Assembly: GCF_002879865.1 (NCBI RefSeq) | Contig: NZ_PNXY01000009.1 | Coordinates: 62,001-126,000 of the forward strand | Source of the DNA: Paraburkholderia rhynchosiae | Lineage (GTDB): Bacteria > Pseudomonadota > Gammaproteobacteria > Burkholderiales > Burkholderiaceae | Reading direction: 5' to 3' | Length of the DNA stretch: 64,000 nt | In this document: one piece after another, positions 17,483 to 26,447 of the stretch | Layout of the letters: the number at the start of each line of letters is the position of its first letter | Numbering within the stretch: the first letter of the stretch is position 1 | The notes under the pieces: model-generated | The model's input: only the letters and a program-made list of their open reading frames with translations | Told to the model about the DNA's origin: nothing | Databases searched by the model: none | Program-made: the position numbers and the translations under genes

Positions 17483-18613
17483 ATGAACCGTGCCGCACAA
17501 CCGGACTTCGCGGTGCTCGGCGGCGGCCTGTGTGGGCGTCTGGTCGCGTGGCGGCTTGCTGGGCAAGGGCATCGAGTGGCGCTTTATGAGCGCGGCGGAG
17601 CCGACGGTTCGCAGGCCGCCGCGTGGGTGGCCGCGGCCATGCTCGCACCACTCGCCGAGGCTGCCAGCGCTGAACTCCTGATCACGCGCCTGGGCGCCAC
17701 TTCACTCGATACCTGGCCGCAACTGCTGGCTGAACTGCCCGAACCAGTGTTTTTTCAGCGCAATGGCACGCTCGTTGTCTGGCATCACGCGGATCGGACT
17801 GAGGCGCCGTTGTTCGAAAGGCGTGTGCGTTCCAACGCGCCGGCCGAATTGCTGGACGGCGGGTTCGTGACGCTGGCCGGCGCACAGCTCGGTGCGGCTG
17901 AGCCTGCGCTGGCGGGACGCTTTAATCAGGGCTGGCTGCTGCCGCGCGAGGGTCAACTGGATAACCGGCAGGTGCTTCGCGCGCTTGCGGCGGGTCTGGC
18001 GCAACGCGGCGTCGAAACGCACTGGAATACACCCGTGAGCGAGAGCGCGCTTCCGCCCGCGCGCGTGACGATCGACTGTCGCGGGCTTGGCGCTAAACCC
18101 GTGCTGCCGACGCTGCGCGGCATTCGCGGCGAAGTCGCACGGGTGCATGCGCCCGGCATCGATCTGACGCGGCCGGTGCGGCTGCTGCATCCGCGTTATC
18201 CGCTGTATATCGCGCCGAAGCAGGACGATCTCTACGTGATCGGTGCGACGGAAGTGGAAGGCGAGGACATGTCGCCCGTCAGCGTGCGCTCCGCGCTTGA
18301 GCTGCTGAGTGCGGCGTTTTCCGTGCATCCGGGTTTCGGCGAGGCGCGCATTCTTGAGCTGAACTCGCAGTGCCGTCCGACTTTGCCGGATCATCGGCCG
18401 GCGTTGCTGTGGGACGGCGCGCAGACATTGCGCGTGAACGGGCTTTACCGGCACGGCTACATGATCGTGCCCGAAGTCGCTGACGAAGCCGTGCGCTTCG
18501 CGGCGGCGCTGTTGGACGGGCGCATCGGCAACGCCGACGCATTCGCGGACTGGCAGCGCGGCGCGCGCTGGAGTGAGCTTTTCCAACAAGATTGCGCGCG
18601 GGAGCCGGCGTAA
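17483..18613 (+). CDS. thiO: Glycine oxidase ThiO
   Basis: FAD-dependent oxidase of 376 residues that converts glycine to the imine used to build the thiazole ring of thiamine. The FAD-binding motif is VLGGGLCGRLVAWRL near residues 11-25, followed by the acidic end of the strand (LYERG). A C-terminal substrate-binding part ends with GLYRHGYMIVPEVADE. The ATG at 17483 gives the family N-terminus; a longer frame from 17360 passes through residues unlike the family. A weak GGAG lies about 10 bases before it. It is the first gene after the TPP riboswitch. Confidence 0.92.
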   Translation: MNRAAQPDFAVLGGGLCGRLVAWRLAGQGHRVALYERGGADGSQAAAWVAAAMLAPLAEAASAELLITRLGATSLDTWPQLLAELPEPVFFQRNGTLVVWHHADRTEAPLFERRVRSNAPAELLDGGFVTLAGAQLGAAEPALAGRFNQGWLLPREGQLDNRQVLRALAAGLAQRGVETHWNTPVSESALPPARVTIDCRGLGAKPVLPTLRGIRGEVARVHAPGIDLTRPVRLLHPRYPLYIAPKQDDLYVIGATEVEGEDMSPVSVRSALELLSAAFSVHPGFGEARILELNSQCRPTLPDHRPALLWDGAQTLRVNGLYRHGYMIVPEVADEAVRFAAALLDGRIGNADAFADWQRGARWSELFQQDCAREPA

Positions 18614-18684
18614 GCAGCGGACCGTGCCGCGGCGCGGTTAACGCGCTCGCGCCTTAGCCATTGATTGAACCGTATTCGAACACC

Positions 18685-18882
18685 ATGGACATTCATATCA
18701 ACCAGAAGCCGTTGTCGTTGCCCGAAGGCGCGACTGTCGCCGATGCGCTCGCCGCGTACGGCGCGCGTCCGCCGTTCGCGGTCGCGCTGAACGGCGATTT
18801 CGTCGCGCGCGCGCAGCATGCGGCGCGCGCGCTGCAAACGGGCGACAAGCTCGATGTCGTGCAACCCGTGGCCGGCGGCTAG
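18685..18882 (+). CDS. thiS: Sulfur carrier protein ThiS
   Basis: A 65-residue ubiquitin-fold sulfur carrier that ends in the required Gly-Gly (QPVAGG). Its C-terminal glycine is made into a thiocarboxylate that donates sulfur to the thiazole ring built by ThiG. The start at 18685 (MDIHINQKPLSL) gives the usual length. It lies between thiO and thiG on the same strand. Confidence 0.93.
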   Translation: MDIHINQKPLSLPEGATVADALAAYGARPPFAVALNGDFVARAQHAARALQTGDKLDVVQPVAGG

Positions 18883-18912
18883 GCCCGCCACGCATTGCAG
18901 GAGACCAGGATC

Positions 18913-19734
18913 ATGGAAATGACTACCCCGCAGGCCGCGGACGCGCTCACGCTCTACGGTCAACCCTTCGCGAGCCGCGTGTTGCTCGGCACGTCGCGCT
19001 ATCCGTCGCTGCAATCGTTGTCCGATTCGATCGACGCGGCGCGTCCCGGCATGGTGACCGTCGCACTGCGCCGGCAGATGAACGAAGGCGGCGCCGAAGC
19101 CGGCTTCTTCGATCTATTGAAGCGCCACGGCGTGCCGCTGCTGCCGAACACGGCCGGCTGTCTGAGCGTCGGCGAGGCGGTGGCGACTGCGCACATGGCC
19201 CGCGAAATTTTCGAAACGGAGTGGATCAAGCTCGAATTGATCGGCGACGACTACACGTTGCAGCCCGATCCGGTCGGTCTGATCGAAGCGGCTGCGAAGC
19301 TCGTCAAGGACGGCTTCAAGGTGCTGCCGTATTGCACCGAAGACCTCGTGATCGGCCGCCGTCTGCTGGATGCCGGTTGCGAGGCGCTGATGCCGTGGGG
19401 TGCGCCGATCGGCACCGGCAAGGGCGTGATCAATCCGTACGGGCTGCGCGTGCTGCGCGAGCGACTGCCGGACGTGCCGCTAATCGTCGACGCGGGACTC
19501 GGCGTGCCGTCGCATGCCGCGCAGGTGATGGAGTGGGGCTTCGACGGCGTGCTGCTGAACACGGCCGTGTCGCAGGCCACGCACCCCGACGCGATGGCAC
19601 GCGCGTTTGCGCTCGGCGTCGAAGCGGGCCGCGAGGCATTTCTCGCGGGACCGATGGCCGAGCGCGAAAGCGCGCACGCGAGCACGCCGGTGGTCGGCAT
19701 GCCGTTCTGGCACCAAGACGGGAGCGCCGCATGA
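18913..19734 (+). CDS. thiG: Thiazole synthase ThiG
   Basis: TIM-barrel thiazole synthase of 273 residues, which joins 1-deoxyxylulose 5-phosphate, the glycine-derived imine and sulfur from ThiS. Family motifs include [12 protein letters not shown] near the N-terminus, [33 protein letters not shown] and [12 protein letters not shown]. The start at 18913 is set by AGGAG at 18899-18903. The TGA overlaps the next start (ATGA), so thiE is co-translated. Confidence 0.95.
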   Translation: MEMTTPQAADALTLYGQPFASRVLLGTSRYPSLQSLSDSIDAARPGMVTVALRRQMNEGGAEAGFFDLLKRHGVPLLPNTAGCLSVGEAVATAHMAREIFETEWIKLELIGDDYTLQPDPVGLIEAAAKLVKDGFKVLPYCTEDLVIGRRLLDAGCEALMPWGAPIGTGKGVINPYGLRVLRERLPDVPLIVDAGLGVPSHAAQVMEWGFDGVLLNTAVSQATHPDAMARAFALGVEAGREAFLAGPMAERESAHASTPVVGMPFWHQDGSAA

Positions 19735-20843
19735 CGCAGACATTGGCTTTGAAAGACCGCGACCTGTTCTGGCCGCCGGCCGACGAACTCACCGAGGCGA
19801 CCGAGCGCATCCGTGCACGCCTGGGCGACTGGCCGCCGACGCACGCGCCGTGGCGCATCTGCCTGACCACGCCGGATGAGCCGAACGGCGGCGACCTGAT
19901 TATCGTCGCCGACGCCTTGCGGCACGGCGAACAGATGGCGCGCTGGCAGGTGCAGGGCGCGGCGGTGGTCGAAGCCGCCGAGAACAAGGCTACGCTGCAC
20001 CTTGGCGGCGAAAAGTACCGACTCGAAGGGCATCTCGCGGAAGACTGGATTCCCGCGCTGGCCGCCTTTCTGGATTGCGGTTTCGATCCGCACGACGCGC
20101 TCGTACTGGCGCTCGCCTGGCGCGACGGCGACGAAACCCGGACGAACGCCGCCGGTGACTCATTTCCCTGCGATCTCGCGACGTTTCCACGCCTCGCCGG
20201 CTTGCCGGAAGCGCCGGCGCAGGCATTCCCGCGCTGCCCGGAGCGGCTCGGACTGTATCCGGTGCTGCCAAGCGCGGATTGGGTGGAGCGGGTGGTCGGA
20301 TTCGGCGTAAAGACGGTGCAGTTGCGCCGCAAGTCCGCCCATCCCGCCGACGAACTGCGGCGTGAAATCGCCCGCTGCGTGGCGGCCGGGCGGCAGCACG
20401 ACGCGCAGGTTTTCATCAACGATCACTGGCAAGCCGCGCTGGACGCAGGCGCCTACGGCGTGCATCTGGGCCAGGAAGACGTACATACGGCGGATCTCTC
20501 GGCGCTGGCCGCGGCCGGCACCCGGCTCGGTCTGTCGACACACGGTTTCTACGAGATTCTGAAGGCGCTGCACTTCCGGCCGAGCTACATCGCGCTGGGC
20601 GCGGTGTTTCCGACCACGACCAAGGTGATGCCGACGGCGCCGCAGGGCCTGCGGCGTCTCGCGCGCTACGTCAGGTTGCTGGACGGCGCCGTGCCGCTGG
20701 TAGCGATCGGCGGAATCGATCTGCAGGTGCTGCCCAAGGTTCTGTCAACGGGCGTCGGTTGCGCGGCAGTTGTGCGCGCGGTGACGGAAGCGGCGGATCC
20801 CGCTGCCGCCGTTTCCGCACTGCAACAAGCGTTTACGCAATAA
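19731..20843 (+). CDS. thiE: Thiamine phosphate synthase with N-terminal extension
   Basis: A 370-residue protein. The C-terminal half (about residue 175 on) is a thiamine phosphate synthase, which joins the pyrimidine pyrophosphate to the thiazole phosphate: [54 protein letters not shown] and a final phosphate-binding VAIGGID. ThiE alone is about 200-220 residues. The N-terminal 170 residues form an extra domain that I cannot assign; it has a [13 protein letters not shown] stretch. The start codon overlaps the thiG stop. It is the last gene of the thiamine operon. Confidence 0.9.
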   Translation: MTQTLALKDRDLFWPPADELTEATERIRARLGDWPPTHAPWRICLTTPDEPNGGDLIIVADALRHGEQMARWQVQGAAVVEAAENKATLHLGGEKYRLEGHLAEDWIPALAAFLDCGFDPHDALVLALAWRDGDETRTNAAGDSFPCDLATFPRLAGLPEAPAQAFPRCPERLGLYPVLPSADWVERVVGFGVKTVQLRRKSAHPADELRREIARCVAAGRQHDAQVFINDHWQAALDAGAYGVHLGQEDVHTADLSALAAAGTRLGLSTHGFYEILKALHFRPSYIALGAVFPTTTKVMPTAPQGLRRLARYVRLLDGAVPLVAIGGIDLQVLPKVLSTGVGCAAVVRAVTEAADPAAAVSALQQAFTQ

Positions 20844-20899
20844 TCGTCATGATTCGTTAAGGGACAGGGCACCTCACGGCAACTTTTGCATGATGGCCC

Positions 20900-20905
20900 T
20901 ATAAT
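20900..20905 (+). promoter_or_regulatory. Candidate -10 element before mlaF
   Basis: TATAAT at 20900-20905 lies about 30 bases before the mlaF start, in the 93-base gap after thiE. No good -35 hexamer is visible at the usual distance. Confidence 0.35.
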
Positions 20906-20936
20906 TCGGCCTTCCGTGTAAAAGGATTGTCACTCA

Positions 20937-21758
20937 GTGTCTTCCCCAACCGAGACCTTACTCGAACTGCGCAACGTCGACTTCGGCTACGGCGAGCAAC
21001 TCGTCCTGTCGAACCTGAACCTGCGCTTCAAGCGCGGCCAGGTGGTCGCGGTCATGGGCGGATCAGGTTGCGGCAAGACCACGGTGCTGCGCCTGATCGG
21101 CGGTCTGGTGCGGGCCCAGCGCGGCGAGATTCTGTTCGACGGCGAGAACGTCGGCGGCCAGACGCGAGAGGGCCTGTACGCGCTGCGCCGCAAGATGGGC
21201 ATGCTGTTCCAGTTCGGCGCGCTGTTCACCGACATGTCGGTGTTCGAGAACGTCGCCTTCGCGCTGCGCGAGCACACCGAGCTTCCCGAAGAACTGATCC
21301 GCGACCTCGTGCTGATGAAGCTGAACGCGGTCGGTCTGCGTGGCGCGCGCGACCTGCTGCCGGCGGAGATTTCCGGCGGTATGGCGCGGCGCGTCGCACT
21401 GGCGCGCGCCATTGCCCTCGACCCCGAGCTGATGATGTACGACGAGCCGTTCGCCGGCTTGGACCCGATCTCGCTCGGCATCACGGCGAACCTGATCCGC
21501 GCACTCAACCAGGCGCTCGGCGCGACATCGATTCTAGTGACGCACGACGTGCCGGAATCGTTCGCCATCGCCGATTACGTCTATTTCCTCGCCAACGGCG
21601 GCGTCCACGCCGAGGGCACACCCGCGCAACTGCGTGCGTCCACGGATCCAACTGTTCGGCAGTTCATCGACGGCGCGCCGGACGGCCCGTTCAAATTCCA
21701 CTATCCGAGCAGGACGCCGCTGGCGGCGGACTTCGGCGTCGGCGGAGGTCAGTCATGA
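20937..21758 (+). CDS. mlaF: Phospholipid ABC transporter ATPase MlaF
   Basis: ATPase of 273 residues of the inner-membrane Mla complex, which powers phospholipid movement between the membranes to keep outer-membrane lipid asymmetry. Walker A is GGSGCGKTTVLRL, the signature is the MlaF-type ISGGMARRVALARAI, and Walker B is MMYDEPFAGLDP. The GTG at 20937 follows AAGGATT. The TGA overlaps the ATG of mlaE, so the two are co-translated. Confidence 0.95.
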   Translation: MSSPTETLLELRNVDFGYGEQLVLSNLNLRFKRGQVVAVMGGSGCGKTTVLRLIGGLVRAQRGEILFDGENVGGQTREGLYALRRKMGMLFQFGALFTDMSVFENVAFALREHTELPEELIRDLVLMKLNAVGLRGARDLLPAEISGGMARRVALARAIALDPELMMYDEPFAGLDPISLGITANLIRALNQALGATSILVTHDVPESFAIADYVYFLANGGVHAEGTPAQLRASTDPTVRQFIDGAPDGPFKFHYPSRTPLAADFGVGGGQS

Positions 21759-22534
21759 TCGGCTCACTGATCAGCTCAGTCGGCCGCTCGGTGCTCGAAG
21801 GGCTCGGCACGGCCGGCTATGCGACGCGCTTTTTCTTCCGGCTGCTGTTCGAGTTTTTCCCATTGCTGCGCCGTCCGCGCCTTGTCACGAAGCAGATCCA
21901 CTTCGTGGGTAATTATTCGCTGGTGATCATTGCGGTATCGGGCCTGTTCGTCGGCTTCGTGCTCGGTCTGCAGGGTTATTACACGCTGAACCGCTACGGT
22001 TCGGAGCAGGCGCTCGGGCTACTGGTCGCGTTATCGCTCGTGCGGGAACTGGGACCGGTGGTCACGGCGCTACTGTTCGCCGGCCGCGCGGGCACGTCGC
22101 TGACTGCCGAGATCGGCTTGATGAAGGCCGGCGAGCAGTTGACCGCGATGGAAATGATGGCGGTCGACCCGGTCAAGGTCGTGGTAGCGCCGCGCCTCTG
22201 GGCCGGCATTATTTCGATGCCAATTCTCGCCGCGATCTTCAGCGCGATCGGCGTGACGGGCGGCTATGTGGTCGGCGTGCTGCTGATCGGCGTCGACGCC
22301 GGCGCGTTCTGGTCGCAAATGCAAGGCGGCGTGGATATCTGGCGCGATGTCGGCGCGGGCGTCGTCAAAAGCGTGGTGTTCGGCCTTGCTGTCACGTTCG
22401 TGGCGCTGTTCCAGGGCTACGAAGCCAAGCCGACGCCGGAAGGCGTGTCGCGCGCCACGACGAAGACGGTCGTGTACGCGTCGCTCGCGGTGCTCGGCCT
22501 CGATTTTCTGCTGACTGCACTGATGTTCAGCTGA
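21755..22534 (+). CDS. mlaE: Phospholipid ABC transporter permease MlaE
   Basis: Permease of 259 residues of the Mla complex, with an amphipathic N-terminal segment and about five membrane helices. Conserved parts include ALSLVRELGPVVTALLFAGR and the SLTAEIGLMKAGEQL loop, typical of the family, and the ending LDFLLTALMF. The ATG overlaps the mlaF stop by 4 bases. mlaD follows about 80 bases later. Confidence 0.95.
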   Translation: MIGSLISSVGRSVLEGLGTAGYATRFFFRLLFEFFPLLRRPRLVTKQIHFVGNYSLVIIAVSGLFVGFVLGLQGYYTLNRYGSEQALGLLVALSLVRELGPVVTALLFAGRAGTSLTAEIGLMKAGEQLTAMEMMAVDPVKVVVAPRLWAGIISMPILAAIFSAIGVTGGYVVGVLLIGVDAGAFWSQMQGGVDIWRDVGAGVVKSVVFGLAVTFVALFQGYEAKPTPEGVSRATTKTVVYASLAVLGLDFLLTALMFS

Positions 22535-22616
22535 GACTGCGTTGGCTGTTTCCCGCTGCGGCGCGTCCCTGGCCGCGCGCGGCGGAGTAGCGGCGGCGTG
22601 GCGGATTCACTTTGGG

Positions 22617-23183
22617 ATGACGATGAAAAAGACTGCTCTCGACTTCTGGGTCGGCCTCTTTGTGGTGCTGGGTTTCGTGGCGTTGCTGTTTCTCGCGCTC
22701 AAGGCGGGCAACATGAGCTCGCTGTCGTTTCAGGCAACGTATCCGGTCAAGCTGAAGTTCGACAATATCGGCGGATTGAAGGCGCGCGCGCCTGTGAAGA
22801 GTGCAGGTGTGACGGTGGGCCGCGTGGGTTCGATCGGCTTCGACAGCAACGCCTATCAAGCGCTTGTCACGATCGACATCGACAAGCAGTACCAGTTTCC
22901 GAAAGACAGCTCGGCGAAGATCCTGACTTCGGGTCTGCTGGGCGAGCAATACATTGGGCTCGAGCCGGGCGGCGACTCGGAGATGCTTAAAGCTGGCGAC
23001 ACGATCTCCATGACGCAATCGGCGATCGTGCTGGAAAACCTGATTGGGCAGTTCCTCTATAGCAAAGCGGCTGATTCTGGCGCATCAAAGCCGGGCGCGG
23101 GTTCCGCGGCGCCGGCGCCGGCGGCTGTCCCCCCGGCACCGGCCGCCGCGACTCAGCCCGCTTCCGGCTCGGCCGGTCAATAA
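22617..23183 (+). CDS. mlaD: Phospholipid-binding subunit MlaD
   Basis: A 188-residue inner-membrane anchored MCE protein. One N-terminal helix (about residues 10-28) is followed by the single MCE domain, seen in YPVKLKFDNIGGLK, APVKSAGVTVGRVG and GLLGEQYIGLEPGG. The C-terminal 35 residues are Ala-Pro-Gly rich. Two ATG codons in frame, 22617 and 22623, are both possible; neither has a strong Shine-Dalgarno site. It forms the hexameric periplasmic ring of the complex with MlaF, MlaE and MlaB. Confidence 0.92.
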   Translation: MTMKKTALDFWVGLFVVLGFVALLFLALKAGNMSSLSFQATYPVKLKFDNIGGLKARAPVKSAGVTVGRVGSIGFDSNAYQALVTIDIDKQYQFPKDSSAKILTSGLLGEQYIGLEPGGDSEMLKAGDTISMTQSAIVLENLIGQFLYSKAADSGASKPGAGSAAPAPAAVPPAPAAATQPASGSAGQ

Positions 23184-23194
23184 GGAGAACAATA

Positions 23195-24271
23195 ATGCAG
23201 ACCTTACGCACCGGAGGCGCGCGCGCCTTCCGGGTGGCCAGAGTGGCCGTCGCCGTGGCGGCGCTCGCCGGCTGTACGACGGTGCAGACGCCGACCGAGG
23301 GCGATCCGCTCGAGGGCTTGAACCGCACGATCTTCACCGTCAACGACAAGCTCGACCAGTACGCGCTGAAGCCGGTCGCCAAAGGTTATGTGTTCATCAC
23401 GCCGCAGCCGGTGCGCGACAGCGTGACGAACTTCTTCTCGAACATCGGCGACGTCTACATCGCGGCGAACAACCTGCTGCAGTTGAAGATCACCGACGGC
23501 GTGCAGGACATCATGCGGATCGTGATCAACACGGTGTTCGGTGTCGGCGGGCTGTTCGACGTGGCGACGCTCGCAAAGCTGCCCAAGCACGACAATGACC
23601 TCGGACTGACGCTCGGGCACTATGGCGTGCCGGCGGGTCCGTACCTGGTGCTGCCGCTGTTCGGGCCGAGCACCGTGCGCGACGCGGTCGGCTCGCTCGG
23701 CAATTACTATGTGAATCCGCTCAGCTACGTCGATCCGCCGGGCCTGAGCTGGGCGCTGTACGGCCTGAACGTCGTGAACACGCGCGCGAATCTGCTGAAT
23801 GCGGGCGATGTGCTGGAAGGCGCCGCGCTCGACAAGTACTCGTTCGTGCGTAATGCGTATCTGCAGCGGCGTCAGTATCTGCTGTCGGATGGCAAGCAAT
23901 CGCAGGCGTTGCCGAACTATGGCGACGAAGCGCCGCTGCCGAAGTACGAGGACGTCGACGGCACGGCCGCCGGTGCGCCGGCTGGCGCGGTGACGGGAAC
24001 AGCGGGTGCTGCGGGAACGGGCGGTGCCGCCGCGAAGGCGTCGGCTGCGCGGGCCGCCTCCGGCGCAAGCGCCGCGACGCCGCCGCAGGCCGCTTCGGGA
24101 GCTGGCGAGAGCGCCGGAGCAGCCAGCAACGCCGCCGCGCCTGAAGCCGCTTCCGGCAGCGCGGAATCCCCGCCGATTGATGTAAACGGCGGCCCCGAGA
24201 CCACGCAGATTCCGGCGGGCCAACTGGTGCCGCCAACGCGGTTTAACTTTCCGTCCTTCAAATTGCGTTGA
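23195..24271 (+). CDS. mlaA: Outer-membrane lipoprotein MlaA (VacJ) with long C-terminal tail
   Basis: A 358-residue lipoprotein with lipobox LAGC (Cys27). The MlaA core runs to about residue 245: DPLEGLNRTIFTVND, the AANNLLQLKITDG region and GVPAGPYLVLPLFGPSTVRDA. MlaA removes misplaced phospholipids from the outer leaflet and passes them to MlaC. After about residue 250 comes an Ala-Gly-Ser-rich tail of about 80 residues, ending in a more normal segment with PPTRFNFPSFKLR. E. coli MlaA is about 250 residues and lacks this. AAGGAG precedes the ATG. In E. coli mlaA is elsewhere; here it lies inside the mla operon. Confidence 0.92.
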   Translation: MQTLRTGGARAFRVARVAVAVAALAGCTTVQTPTEGDPLEGLNRTIFTVNDKLDQYALKPVAKGYVFITPQPVRDSVTNFFSNIGDVYIAANNLLQLKITDGVQDIMRIVINTVFGVGGLFDVATLAKLPKHDNDLGLTLGHYGVPAGPYLVLPLFGPSTVRDAVGSLGNYYVNPLSYVDPPGLSWALYGLNVVNTRANLLNAGDVLEGAALDKYSFVRNAYLQRRQYLLSDGKQSQALPNYGDEAPLPKYEDVDGTAAGAPAGAVTGTAGAAGTGGAAAKASAARAASGASAATPPQAASGAGESAGAASNAAAPEAASGSAESPPIDVNGGPETTQIPAGQLVPPTRFNFPSFKLR

Positions 24272-24386
24272 TCGTGCGGCCGTAACAGATCGATACGACT
24301 CTCGCAGTTTGCGCATGGATTGCCGCTGAACTCGCGTGTTAATGTCGGCTCAAACCGTTTGCACTATTTTTAACGCAAGGCTCGAT

Positions 24387-25019
24387 ATGAAAAAATTCTT
24401 CCTGATTCCGTTGTTTGCCGCGCTGTTCTCGTTCATGAGTGTCAGTGCATCGGCACAAACCGTCGATACGAATTCGCCGGACGTTCTGATCAAAACGGTC
24501 ACCCAGCAAGTGATCGACGCCGTGCGCGCCGACAAGTCGATCCAGCAGGGCGACATTTCGCACATCACGCAGCTCGTCAACCAGAAGATCCTGCCGTACA
24601 CGGATTTCCGCCGCACCACGCAATTGGCAATGGGCCGCAACTGGCGCACCGCCACGCCTGAGCAGCAGAGCCAGGTCGTCGAGCAGTTCAAGATGCTGCT
24701 GATTCGCACGTATTCGGGCGCGCTCGCCCAGGTGCGCGACCAGCAGATCCAGTACAAGCCGTTCCGCATGAACCCGGACGACACCGACACGGTGGTGCGC
24801 TCGGTGGTAATGAACAACGGCTCGCCGATCGAACTCGACTACCGTTTGTACAAGACGCCGCAAGGCTGGCGTGTGTATGACATCAACGTGCTCGGCGCAT
24901 GGCTGATCCAGGCTTACCAGCAGCAGTTCAACGAGCAGATCCAGCAGAAGGGCGTGGACGGGCTGATCCAGTTCCTCACGCAGCGCAACCAGCAACTCGC
25001 CGCGGGCAAGCAGTCGTGA
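24387..25019 (+). CDS. mlaC: Periplasmic phospholipid-binding protein MlaC
   Basis: A 210-residue periplasmic carrier that shuttles phospholipid between MlaA in the outer membrane and MlaFEDB in the inner membrane. The signal peptide MKKFFLIPLFAALFSF ends near SASAQ. The mature part has DFRRTTQLAMGRNWR and the GWRVYDINVLGAWLIQAY stretch typical of the family. The start at 24387 is preferred over the longer frame from 24336. The TGA overlaps the GTG of mlaB. Confidence 0.93.
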   Translation: MKKFFLIPLFAALFSFMSVSASAQTVDTNSPDVLIKTVTQQVIDAVRADKSIQQGDISHITQLVNQKILPYTDFRRTTQLAMGRNWRTATPEQQSQVVEQFKMLLIRTYSGALAQVRDQQIQYKPFRMNPDDTDTVVRSVVMNNGSPIELDYRLYKTPQGWRVYDINVLGAWLIQAYQQQFNEQIQQKGVDGLIQFLTQRNQQLAAGKQS

Positions 25020-25309
25020 GCGAAGTGCTGAGCCCCGTCGCCAATCGCTTCGCGAGCGGCGCGACGCTGACCCACGCGAGCGCGAAGGCCGCGCTCGTTG
25101 CGGGTCTGGAGCGGATTGCCGCGGGCGCGGGCGGCGTCGATTGTGCGCCGCTCACGCAATTCGATTCGTCCGCGCTGGCCGTCCTCCTCGCATGGCAGCG
25201 GGCCGCCCAGGCTCGCGGCAGTGCCTTCGAGGTCGTCAATCTGCCGGCTGGTCTCGCCAGTCTCGCGCAAGCCTATGGCGTCGATACCCTGCTATCGGCG
25301 CGACATTGA
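25016..25309 (+). CDS. mlaB: STAS-domain subunit MlaB
   Basis: A 97-residue STAS-domain protein that binds MlaF and stabilises the transporter. The fold shows GGVDCAPLTQFDSSALAVLLAWQR, split here as the core DSSALAVLLAW, with a C-terminal helix LASLAQAYGVDTLL. It opens with GTG overlapping the mlaC stop (GTGA). It closes the six-gene mla set. Confidence 0.87.
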   Translation: MSEVLSPVANRFASGATLTHASAKAALVAGLERIAAGAGGVDCAPLTQFDSSALAVLLAWQRAAQARGSAFEVVNLPAGLASLAQAYGVDTLLSARH

Positions 25310-25380
25310 CGCTCGCTTGACGCGTTCATCGCGTCACTTCCCACTCCCTGCTCGTGAGATGGGGCTGCCGATTTTTGCCC

Positions 25381-25386
25381 TATAAT
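25381..25386 (+). promoter_or_regulatory. Candidate -10 element before the ABC-2 exporter genes
   Basis: TATAAT at 25381-25386, some 130 bases before the ATPase gene, with no clear -35 at the usual distance. Confidence 0.3.
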
Positions 25387-25514
25387 CAAACGTTTTTTGG
25401 GGCGCGGTTCGAGTATTCAAGCGGCCCCAATTTTCGTTCCTTTCCAGCATTTTGTGCGCCCGCCCCGGGCTCCTCCGTGTTCTTAAAGCGCCGCGACGCA
25501 CGCGGCGCACTGTC

Positions 25515-26447
25515 ATGTCAGCCATAGAAATTCGTAACGTCAAGAAGCGCTACAAAGACTTGCAGGCGCTCAAGGGCGTCAGCCTCACGGTGGAAGAAGG
25601 CGAGTTCTTCGGACTGCTCGGTCCGAACGGCGCGGGCAAGACAACGCTCATCAGCATTCTCGCGGGCCTCGCGCGCGCGGACGAAGGCAGCATCGCCGTG
25701 CGCGGCCACAACGTGGTCGACGATTTCCGCGCCGCGCGCCGCGCGCTGGGCGTGGTGCCGCAGGAACTCGTGTTCGATCCGTTTTTCACCGTGCGCGAAA
25801 CCTTGCGCATTCAGTCCGGCTACTACGGGCTGCGCAACAACGACGCGTGGATCGACGAGATCATGGCGAATCTCGATCTCACCGACAAAGCCGACGCCAA
25901 CATGCGCGCGCTCTCGGGCGGCATGAAGCGCCGCGTGCTGGTTGCTCAGGCGCTGGTGCATCGCCCGCCGGTGATCGTGCTCGACGAGCCGACCGCCGGC
26001 GTCGACGTCGAGTTGCGACAAACGCTGTGGAAGTTCATCTCACGTCTGAACAGCGAAGGTCATACGATCGTGCTGACCACGCACTATCTGGAAGAAGCCG
26101 AGTTGCTGTGCGACCGCATCGCGATGCTGCGTCGCGGCGAGGTAGTGGCGCTCGATCGCACGAGCACGCTGCTGCAACGCTTCGCGGGCATGCAACTGTT
26201 CGTACGTTTCGCGCAAGGCGTGTTGCCGGCGGAACTGCGACCGCTCGAAGTCGAGGGCGGGGCGGGCAACGGCAATGGCCGCCAGCACTTGCTGCGCCTC
26301 ACGAGCTATGACGACGTCGAGAAAATTCTCGCGCAATGCCGTGCGGCAGGGTGCACATTTGAAGAAATCGAGGTCCGCAAAGCCGACCTCGAAGACGTTT
26401 TCGTTCAGGTGATGAACGGTCCGGAAGTGATCGAGGGGCTCGCATGA
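25515..26447 (+). CDS. ABC transporter ATPase, YadG-like
   Basis: A 310-residue ATPase of an ABC-2 type exporter. Walker A is GPNGAGKTTLIS, the signature ALSGGMKRRVLVAQAL and Walker B VIVLDEPTAGVDVE, followed by TTHYLEEAE. It resembles YadG of E. coli. The start MSAIEIRNVKKRY at 25515 is typical. The next gene, the permease, overlaps the stop by 4 bases. Substrate unknown; the pair sits between mla and ibaG in this lineage, so an envelope role is a reasonable guess. Confidence 0.9.
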   Translation: MSAIEIRNVKKRYKDLQALKGVSLTVEEGEFFGLLGPNGAGKTTLISILAGLARADEGSIAVRGHNVVDDFRAARRALGVVPQELVFDPFFTVRETLRIQSGYYGLRNNDAWIDEIMANLDLTDKADANMRALSGGMKRRVLVAQALVHRPPVIVLDEPTAGVDVELRQTLWKFISRLNSEGHTIVLTTHYLEEAELLCDRIAMLRRGEVVALDRTSTLLQRFAGMQLFVRFAQGVLPAELRPLEVEGGAGNGNGRQHLLRLTSYDDVEKILAQCRAAGCTFEEIEVRKADLEDVFVQVMNGPEVIEGLA

